This document shows positions 55,181-64,000 of a stretch of DNA of 64,000 nt, in pieces. The notes under the pieces were generated by a model. The model had not been told where the DNA came from. It made no database searches and was given only the letters and a program-made list of their open reading frames with translations. Location: contig PVNU02004155.1 in assembly GCA_003013855.2 (NCBI GenBank), positions 1 to 64,000 on the forward strand, in the 5' to 3' direction. This DNA comes from Liriodendron chinense. Its lineage: Eukaryota > Streptophyta > Magnoliopsida > Magnoliales > Magnoliaceae. Position numbers and translations under genes: made by a program. The stretch's first letter is position 1, and each line of letters begins with the position of its first letter.

Positions 55181-56380
55181 ATTGACATGCTTGTATCATG
55201 TACCTTTGATCTTTCATATATAATAAATTCCTTTTTATTCAGTATTGAGCACTTGTGAAACTAGGTATGTAGATCATCAGCATTTTTCTTTGAGATCAAG
55301 TAGGATTTCAACATTTATCGGTAGGCCGGTCACCCACTCGCAGGGGATGACCAACCCTAAATGTACAAGAAAGGTACACTTGGGGTGATGTTCATATATT
55401 GAGGTATGAACCACCATTTATTGAAAATAATAAAGGATGAGGATGCGAATGAGTTGTATCCACTTTCAGTCCTAAAAGATTAAAGATGAGACTGATAAAG
55501 TCAAATAACATAATCGCACAATTGCTCTTCATGCGAATGTTATGGCCTGAATCTCAGCCAAGTCGTGAGGTTATGAGATGAGTCATCATACATCATGTGA
55601 GACGACTTGAGTATTGTAGACCCGACAGATACCTAGTATTGTCTACTTTACGGTGTGGATTGTAGCCACGTGCTAGGACCTATTACCTACAGATTGCTTT
55701 GATTCGATTTAATCATTGCAACGTGTGAGTAGCCAGTCCCGTAGGTGATTCCTTGTGTCCTCAGCTACCCTCCTCTTGTGTACAAGAGGATGAGATTGAG
55801 TGTCGCTACTTTAGTATACGATGACGAAAGGCCCTTGATTGGTCAGACTCAGTTATGCTAGGAAAGCGGCTTGATTGATTCCAAATTACACATCTGCGTG
55901 GGGAAGATCCTGTGACAACTACACCAAGTTTCTAGAACTAAAAATACTCACTTAAAGACTTATCCGTCGGTAGTATCAAGTTTTCTTAGAATTTTGCAAA
56001 TGATATTCTCTTTCAAAAGTATATATATGTATCTTAATATTACTTTAAAAGGAATTCAAATTGATGTTTGTGAAAAACTAAGTTTTTCAGTAAAAACTCG
56101 ATAAGTTGGATAAGTGCGTATGTTGGCCGAGTACTCCAGATCGGGAGTTAACTCTATTCGGTGTGGTCATGCGGACTAGGACAGGCAATACAAAGCTTGG
56201 ATTATTGAGTGCTAGTTATGTAGTCACTTAGTACTCAAACACCTGTGAGAAGATAACAGTGTTCCAACTGGTCCCACGCCTCCGATTCTTTTGATTGTGA
56301 TTCTTTGGTTTTGATTGTTTAGTGATGAGCTGGATGAACTCTCATAATGTGCTTACTCCACAATGTGATTGAGTGGGAGA
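55181..56380 (+). other. Copia 3' non-coding region
   Basis: 1.2 kb between pol and the 3' LTR without open frames, containing a TAGGCCGGTCACCCACTCGCAG phrase and A/T-rich parts (split phrase, no gene). It ends in the polypurine tract GAGTGGGAGA at 56,371-56,380, next to the LTR. Confidence 0.55.
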
Positions 56381-56869
56381 TATTGGTTGTGGACCTTTGG
56401 GGGCCCATTTGTGGGCAACCACTTGTGGATTGGGACCCATAGGAAGTTACCGCATCCAATTTCATCATTTTCCTTCCGAGAATTTGATTTTCAAATTCCG
56501 GAGGTGGTTAGATGAGATAAGGATTAACCTTATCTCATCTTACCGTCTTATCCCTTTTATCCCTCGTATGTATGTTATAAAAGGGAGAACTCTCTTCCGT
56601 ATTAAACACAAGAAAAACAATAAGTGAGATACGAAGAGAAAAGAGAGAAAAAGGCCTCAAGAGTTCATTTGGCCCATTCTTTGGATCTAAGCCTTAGATC
56701 TGATCCGGGGACCATCTTCATCGTAGGATCAGAGGGGTGATCAGACCCATTTGTTTCTGGAGAAAATAGGCGGACGGCTGGATCACACCGCACATCCTCG
56801 ACTTTGTGAAGCTTCTCATTGTGTAGACCGTCGAATCCTAGAGGCCCACACTTCCGCAAAAAACTAACA
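56381..56869 (+). repeat. 3' LTR of Copia element
   Basis: Starts TATTGGTTGTGGACC (TG changed to TA) and ends AAACTAACA; 489 bp. It is the fuller of the two LTRs, with TTATAAAAGGGAGA as a TATA-like box at about 56,576. Substitutions relative to the 5' LTR are frequent, consistent with an old insertion. Confidence 0.9.
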
Positions 56870-57287
56870 CTTCCAATATGGATTTGATAGAAAATGATTA
56901 TGTAACCAACCCCAATTAATCGGGATAATGCTTAGATGACGAGTAGAATGAAGCTATGTGTTAAGCAAAGCTCTGTCAAAGTAGCTGCTTTTTACAATTG
57001 CGCCTCCTTTCCCCACTTCCATGTCTTACAAACCACTTCGCTCCTATCTCTGCATGCATCGCTCATGCCATATCTAACAATGCTCATGCTGTACCAAGTA
57101 GTTGATTTAATATTAGGGTTATCATAAGCTCACTAGCAATGCTTGTATCATGTTTATGCATTTTAAAGGACGACAAAAGAACTATCGGGAGAAAAAAGAT
57201 TTACACAAATCTAAAACTAAACAAACCAATATCCACACATTATTGTAGGATATATATACATGGCTAGATATCAGAGGAAGAAATCCT
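56870..57287. other. 3' flank of the P450 gene
   Basis: About 400 bp between the Copia element and the P450 stop codon. It should contain the 3' UTR and poly(A) signal of the minus-strand gene; the AATAATGTG and ATATATAT region at 57,230-57,260 is a candidate. No other gene was seen. Confidence 0.4.
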
Positions 57288-59685
57288 CTATTCATTTGTT
57301 TTCCCATTTGTTGAGTTGATGTATTTGATTGGCACAAGGAGGAGAGGAGATTTCTTATGCACGGTGATACCAGGTAATTCACTCATGTCAATGTCTTCCT
57401 TGTTCATGCCAGCAGGTAGTTCCCAATTAAAAGAATAGAGAAGATTTGCCAGTGCAATCTCCACAGCCACTACTCCAAAATGCATCCCAGGGCAGATCCT
57501 CCGTCCTGCTCCGAATGGTATGAATTGGAAGTCCTGTCCTTTGTAATCAATGGGGCTATCTGTGAATCTCTCAGGCCAGAACTCTTTTGGATTTTTCCAT
57601 GATCCAGGTTCTTGTCCAATAGCTAATGCATTGATCAATACCAATGTTTTTGGGGCGATGTTGTATCCATCAAGCATACATTGCCGAGTCGTTTCTTGTG
57701 GAACGAGCATAGGGGCAGCAGGATGCATTCTGAAAGTCTCCTTCACCACTAACTTGAAATAATCAAGTTGGTGTAGGTCATCTTCTTCTACCTTACCTTT
57801 GTTTCCTAGAATCCTTCTAACTTCGTCCTGTACTTTCTTCATTACTCTTGGTTTCTTTGCAAGCTCCGTCATGGCCCACACCACTGTTGCAGCACCTGTG
57901 TCTGTTCCGGCAATAAAAGTATCCTGCAACAAATATATGGGCCAACATTAGAAAAAAGTGTATCTTTATTATTGTTGAACTCCTACCCCTGCTTCCTGTG
58001 GTATGATCCACTTGAGCCTTGGATCTACCTCATTTTTGGGCTTGTACCCTAAAATGATATGGCAAAATGGATGGAGGGTGTGAATAAAATCCATACATCA
58101 CGGTGTCCCGTCAAAGCCCTGTCCAATCTGAGTCCCTGCGTACTATTTAGGGCTGTCAATGGACTTGGCTCGCATTGGGCTGGGCTTGGACTAAAATATC
58201 AGGCCCATGGGTCTGGTTCGGGCCTAAAGTATTAGCTTCTTTTTCAAACGGGCCGGACTTGGACAAAGCTGTTCAAATGTCCGATAACCCGGCTCGACCT
58301 GAATTTATTTTTTAATTTAAAATTTAAATTAAAATATCTTCCTTCCTTTCAAAATTTAAATTTTACACAATTTTTTTTTCTGAAAATTCATCTCCCTCCT
58401 AAAACTCTTTTTATTGATCTCTACAGTGTTAGTTATTTTTTTTATGTATGGAAAAACGCAGGATTAAAGGATAATTTCTTTCTTTATGTAAAAGGCCGGC
58501 TCAGGTTCGGGCCGGACCCTGCATTTGTATCTTGGGCCGAGCTTAGGCTAGACTATTGTGGCCCATCACAAGTCCCAGCCAGGTTTGGGCATAAGCTAAG
58601 AGAGGCGGGCCGGGCTTCGACAAAGCTTGGCCCAGCCCTAACCTGGCCCATTGACACCCCTAGTACTGTTATATAGCAAAACTCTGTGAGCTCAACCGCA
58701 CTGTTTATATAGCAAAACTCTCACCATGATGTATGTGTTTTATCCACGCTATCCATTCATTTTCCCCGTATCAGTTTAGGGCATGGCCCAAAAAATGGCG
58801 TGGATCCAAGGCTCCAGTGGACAACACCATAGGATGCAGTGGTAATAGTGACGCCCACCATTGAACCCTCTGTTGTGCAGTCCACTTAAACTTTGGATCT
58901 TTCTCCGTTTTAAAGGTGAAATTTTGCCTCTTCCAACGTGCAATTCTAATCATTATGCTTTGACTACTGTTCATTGGTGAGCCTCTTAAAAAAATGAGAG
59001 AGCAGATTAGCTGCTACCCCCACAAAAAATAGTGGGGATTGAGTGCCTCACCGTTAAAAATTCCAAAAGGTCCATACTAAGGTTTTCATAATGTTTATTT
59101 TCCATGTAAACTGTATATAATGTCCAGAAGACTGGGATAAAGGGATAATAAGAATATCAACTTGATCAAAAACTTTTGTGGCACATAAAAGGTTTTTAAT
59201 GGTCATTCAACACTACTTCTAGTGGTATGGTCCACTTGAGATTTGTATCTTCCTACTATAAAATGAGATGAGAAAACGTATGGACTGTGAAGATATACAA
59301 AATATACATCAAGGTGGGCTCCATATGGTTAGGGTAACACCCACTAAGCGGTAAATTGGGTAACCACCAATCCACTCCTGAGTAAATAGGTAGAGCTGTA
59401 CACGATGTGAATTGAGTCGAGCTTGGTACAGCTTGGCTCTGTTCGGCCAGCAGCCTGCCCCAACTCATGTTTGGCTCAACTCGGCCCTCAAACCTAACTG
59501 GCGAGCTCAGCTCAGTTTGAACAGCAGCTCAGGCCAACTCGAGCCAAGTTCAAGTTTTAGCTTTCAAGCAGACTTCAAGTTGGCTAAGGGCACAAATAAA
59601 TAAATAAATAAATAAAAGGCTTGGGTGATTTTTTTTTAAAAGGTAGGGATTAGGCCGATCCAATTCGATATATATGTGTGTGTGT

Positions 59686-59778
<93 letters not shown>

Positions 59779-60865
59779 CTAGGCTTAGTGTAGTTACAGC
59801 TCTATAAATAGGGCCTTAGATTATTAGTTGAGACAAGGCTTAGATGATGATGATGATGATGATGATGGTGATTCTATTCCTATCTTATGACGTAGGATTC
59901 TATGATATGTCCTCCAGAAACAATAGAAAAGAAGATAAAGAATCCATGAAACATCTCTGATCGACCAAGGGAAGAAGGGAAGAGTGGATGACCATGAGCA
60001 TCGCCTTGATGTGGTCCCTGGTGAGATGGAGATCCTTTTGGACTCGTATCAAGACATCCACAAGGTCCTCCTGCTCCTGTTTTACCCTCTTCGGGTCCAG
60101 ATGCTCGTCGATTACTTGCTCGTAGAACACATCCAATTGTCGGAAACTCTTCTCCAACCTGGCCTGCTGTCCAGTGACTACGTCAATCCACCCCAACCAT
60201 GGGATGTAGTCGGTGTAGAAGAAAGCTGTCAATGAGGCCTGCACCTCCTCAAAAACAGCATGGAAGTTGGTCTCCTCTCTTCCTCCATGGTAACTCTTAC
60301 CGAAAGCAGCCCTGCTGATGATGGTGCTCGTGAGAGTATGCATGAGCTTAGTTAGATTTATGGGTGTGGAAGATGAAGCCGAACAGGAAATCGATGCGAT
60401 CATCTGGGCAACCTCCTCTTCCCTAACGAACCCAAATGACTGGACTCTCTTGATGCCAAGGAGTTCATTGTTGAAGATTTTACGCATGTCCCTGTAGTAC
60501 TCTCCGTAGGGCGTGAAAGTGAGGTCTAAGAAATTGTAAGAGAGTTTCTTGTAGGAAACGAAGAGAGGCCTATTGCAGAAGACAATATCTTGGGTTTTCA
60601 TCACGTCGCTGGCGAGTTTGGCTGAGGAAATAACTAGGGTGGGTAGGCTTCCTAGTTTTAGATACATGAGTGGACCGTATTTTTCGGAGAGTTGCCAGAG
60701 AGAGCGGTGAGACAAGTTGCCTAGCTGGTGGAGGTTGCCAATGATGGGAAGCTGGGGAGGACCTGGAGGAAGCTTTGTGGGTTTTTTCTTTGGGAAGATA
60801 AGAAGGAGAGGAAGAAAAGAAAGAATCATTAGGAGAATGGGAAGCCATGAGTTGAAGAGAGACAT
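57288..60865 (-). CDS. Cytochrome P450, CYP71 family, two exons
   Basis: Exon 1 is 60,865-59,993 (291 codons) and exon 2 is 57,923-57,288 (211 codons plus stop), with a phase-0 GT-AG intron (CTCATG|GTCATC ... TTGTTGCAG|GATACT) at the conserved CYP71 position. The predicted 502-aa protein is normal for the family. N-terminal membrane anchor (about residues 8-24), Lys-rich stop, PPGPP hinge (33-37), AGTDT oxygen-binding motif (296-300), ExxR (Glu353, Arg356), PERF, and heme loop FGAGRRIC with Cys435 are all intact. CYP71-clan enzymes are ER-bound monooxygenases, typically in terpenoid, alkaloid, phenolic or cyanogenic pathways; the substrate cannot be read from sequence. The nearest upstream in-frame start-like codon is TTG, so I use the ATG at 60,865. 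Confidence 0.92.
58148..58662. mobile_element. hAT-type MITE in the CYP71 intron
   Basis: 515 bp, starting TAGGGCTGTCAATGG and ending CATTGACACCCCTA. It is flanked by the 8-bp near-duplication GTACTATT / GTACTGTT (58,140-58,147 and 58,663-58,670). The termini match the element at 7,125-7,596, while the interior (GGGCCGGAC, CGGGCC blocks) differs. Non-autonomous. Confidence 0.85.
58690..59380. mobile_element. Hairpin MITE family, one or two diverged copies
   Basis: Phrases CACCATGATGTATGTGTTTTATCC and CAGTGGACAACACCAT lie in the left part. GGTATGGTCCACTTGAGATTTG and GGTTAGGGTAACACCCACTAAGC lie in the right part; the last is the terminus type of 6,516-7,055. Two partial copies are probably merged. 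Confidence 0.5.
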
Positions 60866-60910
60866 TTTCAAATGGAGGCTGGCCTGCTGAGTTTCAGTTT
60901 TGTTGAGCCT

Positions 60911-60920
60911 CTTTAAATAG
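60911..60920 (-). promoter_or_regulatory. Candidate TATA box of the CYP71 gene
   Basis: Minus-strand CTATTTAAAG, 46-55 bases upstream of the ATG. If used, the 5' UTR would be only about 20 bases. Position and sequence fit; nothing else supports it. Confidence 0.4.
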
Positions 60921-61235
60921 CCTTTAAAAAAAGGGAATTAAAAAAGAGAGAGAGACTTGAAATTAGATGGACGTGCTTTTCAAGGGGACAACATTTATTT
61001 ATTTTTCTTTAAAAATAGTGAATCTAGACACTTATGGGGACCACTGTTGGCTTTACAAAGCCTCGGGAGATAATTCAAACCAACTACACAAGAAGTAAAT
61101 TAAAATATCTTTATTGTTGTATTTCTGATCGAGTGTATAACATGACTACTTAGAACTCCTTTTATAAGTTCTATACATGAACGTAAACAAATAGTAATAA
61201 ATAGAGATTTAACTCTATTCTCCTTAAATTTCTGA
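60921..61235. other. CYP71 upstream region
   Basis: A/T-rich upstream DNA of only about 370 bp between the P450 ATG and the next Copia LTR. Any distal promoter elements would lie inside or beyond that retrotransposon. GAGAGAGAG occurs near 60,946-60,953. Confidence 0.4.
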
Positions 61236-61874
61236 TGTTACAATTGTTGAGTATGGAGACAACCACACCAATCCATGGCCGGGCGCCCGGACGGTCAAGT
61301 GGCCGGGCGTCCCGAAATTCATCCAGTTTTGCTGTCCAATCGCTGGACTGGTTTTTTAGAGTAGCCGGGCGCCCGACGGTCAAAGTGTCCGGGCGCCCGA
61401 TATTCATCTGTTTTCTATTTTTGTTGCTGGACGTATTTTGTATTGGCCGGGCACCCGACCCAGTTATGTCCGGGCGCCCGACCGGCCGCCGGCTTAAGTG
61501 CGGGTTTCCTATTTTTGTTCTAATTGATGGGTTTACTCTATAAAGGGGTGTAAACCGGGATTAGGCATAGGGATTAGGGCTTCTATACGTCCAAGGTGAG
61601 AAAAAGGCGAGAAGATTAGCAAAAGGGCCATCTCTGTGCATGGGAGCATAGGAGAAGGTAAGGGTATTGCTTGTAACTTCGTTTTTCTTCATAGTGAAGT
61701 TTGCACCCGTGGTTTTTTTACCCTTGTTGGGGTTTTTCCACGTAAATCTCTGTCTTGTGGATTGTTGGTTTGTGTAATTCATTTCTAGTTATTATTTTCT
61801 TCCTGTTTATCGTTTGTGGGTGAGACCGGAGATTGGATCTCGGTTCACCGGCGTTGTTGGCGTGCTGCGCAACA
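61236..61874 (+). repeat. 5' LTR of a Copia element (partner LTR outside window)
   Basis: The inferred ends are TGTTACAATTG and GCGCAACA, the latter two bases before the primer site. Six CCGGGCGCCCGA-type palindromes lie at 61,276-61,490, followed by a TATA-like CTCTATAAAGGGG at about 61,537. The segment CGGGATTAGG...CCAAGGTGAGAAA matches the LTR at 3,239-4,034. The 3' LTR lies beyond the window, so the exact start and TSD are unverified. Confidence 0.7.
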
Positions 61875-61876
61875 AC

Positions 61877-61888
61877 TGGTATCAGAGC
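61877..61888 (+). other. Primer binding site, tRNA-iMet type
   Basis: TGGTATCAGAGC, two bases after the LTR end. Confidence 0.9.
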
Positions 61889-61913
61889 TATTGGTTTAGT
61901 TCAACTGGGAGCG

Positions 61914-62835
61914 ATGGCGGAAGATGGGAAAACTAGAATTGAGAAGTTTGATGGTTCAAACTTTGCCTTCTGGAAGATGCAGATGGAGGATTATCTGTAT
62001 CAGAAGGACCTCTACATTCCTCTAGAAGGAAAAGAGAAGAAATCAGAGAAGATGACAGATGATGAATGGGCTTTAATGGATCGGAAGGCTTTAGGAACGA
62101 TCCGACTCTCTTTGTTTAAGAGCGTCGCCTTCAACGTATCCAAAGTAAAGACCACAAAAGAATTGATGCAGGCTTTGGCTACTATGTATGAGAAACCCTC
62201 GGCGTCAAATAAGGTTCATCTCATGAAACGGCTATTCAACATGAAGATGTCAGATGGTGGGGGCGTGGCTAAACATCTAAACGAGTTCAATACAGTCACG
62301 AGCCAATTGGAATCCGTTGACATCACTTTTGATGACGAGGTCAGGGCCCTATTGATCTTGTCAAGTTTGCCAGACAGTTGGGATGGTTTGGTGATTGCCG
62401 TGAGCAATTCTTCAGGATCTACGAAGTTGAAATTCGATGATGTGGCCGGTCTAATTCTAACCGAAGAATCTAGAAGGAAGGCATCAGGAACTTCAGGGGA
62501 TTCAGGAAATGCTCTAAACGTTGAAGGAAGAGGAAGATCTTCAAACAAAGGAGGCAATAAACACGGGCGTTCTAAGTCGAGGAATAAGTCCAAGGGACCG
62601 AAAGACAAGGACGGGTGTTGGCATTGAGGGAAGAAGGGGCACATGAAGCGTGATTGTAGAGCGCTTAAGAAACAAGAAGGAAGCTCTCAAGGTGGGAAGG
62701 ATTCAGTGAATCTATTTGAGGAGAGTGACACAGAGGCGTTGATCTTGTCTCTTGATGCGCGGAATGAGTCTTGGGTTATAGACTCAGGGTGCTTCGTTTC
62801 ATGCCACTTCATCAAAAGAAGTTCTTCGTGATTAT
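61914..62835 (+). pseudogene. Copia gag and protease start, broken
   Basis: ATG at 61,914 opens a well-preserved Copia Gag (FDGSNFAFWKMQMEDYL; LFNMKMSDGGGVAKHLNEF; LPDSWDGLV) for 237 codons. A TGA at 62,625 replaces the second Cys of the CX2CX4HX4C knuckle (CWH-stop-GKKGHMKRDC). Downstream, protease DSG at about 62,781 is hit by an extra base, shifting the frame. Confidence 0.9.
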
Positions 62836-64000
62836 GTCTCAGGCAACTTTGGAAGAGTCTACCTGGGTGATGATGAGCCATGCAGTATTGTTGGCAAAGG
62901 AGACGTTCATTTAAGTCAGAAAGACGGAACGGTCTTGAAGCTGAAGGATGACTGAATTTGATCTCAGTGGGGCAGTTGGCCGATACCGGATATGTGACGA
63001 CATTCACGAGCGATGCATGGAAGGTCACAAAAGGTGCCTTGGTTATATCTCGAGGCAAGAAGGAAGGTACTTTGTATGTGACTTCCGGATCGTATAGTTC
63101 ACTCGCAGTCGCATCAACTGGAGTGAACAGGCAGTTATGGCATCAGAGGTTGGGACATATGAGTGAGAAGGGGATGAAAGTGCTATTGTCAAAGGGGAAG
63201 CTACCAGGGTTGAAGGCAATCGATCTGGAATTATGCGAGGACTGCGTGTATGGCAAGCAGAAGAAAGTTAGCTTCAAGAAGACAGGACGCGCTCCAAAGA
63301 CGCATCTATTGGAGCTTGTACACACTAATGTGTGGGGACCGGCACAGGTATCATCTCTTGGTGGCTCACGTTATATTGTTTCCTTTATTGATGATGCTAG
63401 TAGAAAACTGTGGGTCTACTTCTTAAAACACAAATCAGATGTATTCGATGTATTTAAGAAGTGGAAGGTTATGGTAGAAAATGAGACCGATAAAACTGTG
63501 AAGTGTCTCAGATCGGATAATAGGGGAGAATATTGTGATAAGAGGTTTGAGGAGTATTGTGCAGCAAATGGAATTAAACATCAGAAAACGATTCCCGGGA
63601 CACCGCAGTAGAACGGTGTGGCCGAGCGCATTAACAGGACCATCCTTGAGCGCGCTAGGAGCATGAGGCTACATGCAGGGTTGCCCAAGACCTCTTGGGC
63701 AGATGCTGTGAATACTGCCGTATATCTCATCAATAGAAGTCCCTCAGCACCATTGGATGGTGGGCTACCAGAAGAAACATGGACTTGGAAAGAGGTGAAC
63801 CTTGCACATCTCAGAGTGTTTGGTTGCACTTCTTATGTTCACATTGATGCAGAGCACAGAAACAAGCTGGATGCGAAGTCCAGGAGGTGCAGTTTATAGG
63901 CTACGGCAGAATGATTTTGGCTACCGGTTTTGGGATATTGAGAACCGAAAAATCATCAGAAGCAAGGATGTAATCTTCAATGAAAAGGTGATGCATAAGG
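62836..64000 (+). pseudogene. Copia integrase, decayed, runs off the window
   Basis: A small deletion near 62,950 removes the usual VRYVP-like segment. From 62,958 the frame is open: LISVGQLADTGY, LWHQRLGHMSEKGM (zinc finger), CEDCVYGKQ, then HTNVWGP. There the first catalytic Asp is Asn (AAT at 63,327-63,329). SDNRGEY keeps the second Asp and VAERINRT keeps the Glu. A TAG at about 63,609 replaces Gln in TPQ-NGV, and another stop lies at about 63,897. Reverse transcriptase and the 3' LTR lie outside the window. Confidence 0.88.

Larger units (their letters stand above)
45750..56869 (+). mobile_element. Copia retrotransposon, old, with nested solo LTR
   Basis: 5' LTR, tRNA-Met primer site, gag, protease, integrase, reverse transcriptase and RNase H occur in Copia order, then a 3' LTR. 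The flanks CCTCC (45,745-45,749) and CTTCC (56,870-56,874) are a 4-of-5 TSD. The 11.1-kb span includes a 3.15-kb insertion. Many stop codons make it non-functional. Confidence 0.9.
57924..59992 (-). other. CYP71 intron swollen by transposons
   Basis: At 2,069 bp it is long for this family. It contains hairpin MITE fragments (57,960-58,130 and about 58,690-59,380), a hAT MITE and microsatellites at its 5' end: AAAT repeats near 59,595-59,616, TA and TG runs at about 59,688-59,777, and GATGATGAT near 59,844-59,870. Exon frames and splice sites are undisturbed. Confidence 0.85.

Overview
This window reads as nuclear DNA of a flowering plant. It has GT-AG introns, plant-type Ty3/Gypsy and Ty1/Copia retrotransposons, hAT-like and CACTA DNA transposons, a tRNA-derived SINE and one two-exon CYP71-type cytochrome P450 gene. 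A woody, possibly magnoliid genome is a guess; nothing in the window fixes the species. Almost all of it is transposable-element (TE) sequence. The only intact host gene I can support is the P450 on the minus strand at 57,288-60,865.

Layout. 1-9,921 is a TE graveyard: the 3' end of a Copia element (2,770-4,034), several ~0.5-kb hairpin MITEs, a hAT MITE with a perfect 8-bp target-site duplication (TSD; 7,125-7,596), and a SINE with a 15-bp TSD and an unusual 32-base poly(C) tail (8,748-8,898). 9,922-13,890 (copy A, 3,969 bp) is repeated almost exactly as copy A' (27,645-44,145). Between A and A' lies a 13.75-kb CACTA-like element (13,891-27,644). It has subterminal GACGG/CCGTC repeats at both ends and carries exon fragments of a mitochondrial calcium uptake protein (MICU), a receptor-like LRR protein and possibly a NAC factor, but no visible transposase. 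Copy A' is interrupted by a young, structurally complete 12.5-kb Tekay/Del-type chromovirus (27,992-40,522, TSD TAATA). Copy A preserves its empty site. This Gypsy element has an uninterrupted Gag-Pol and an extra 394-codon ORF upstream of gag.

44,146-45,749 has degenerate repeats and unassigned DNA. 45,750-56,869 is an old Copia element full of stop codons, and its RNase H is split by a 3.15-kb solo-LTR-like insertion with TSD GAAAG. The CYP71 gene follows; its 2.07-kb intron holds a hAT MITE and hairpin MITEs. From 61,236 to the window end is the 5' LTR, gag and integrase of another decayed Copia element, related by its LTR to the fragment at 2,770-4,034.

Relative order of events inferred from the sequence: the A/A' duplication (about 1% divergence by eye) predates the Tekay insertion (LTRs about 0.3% different). 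Both ends of A and both flanks of the CACTA element are the same trinucleotide, TTG. That suggests the CACTA element took part in making the duplication.
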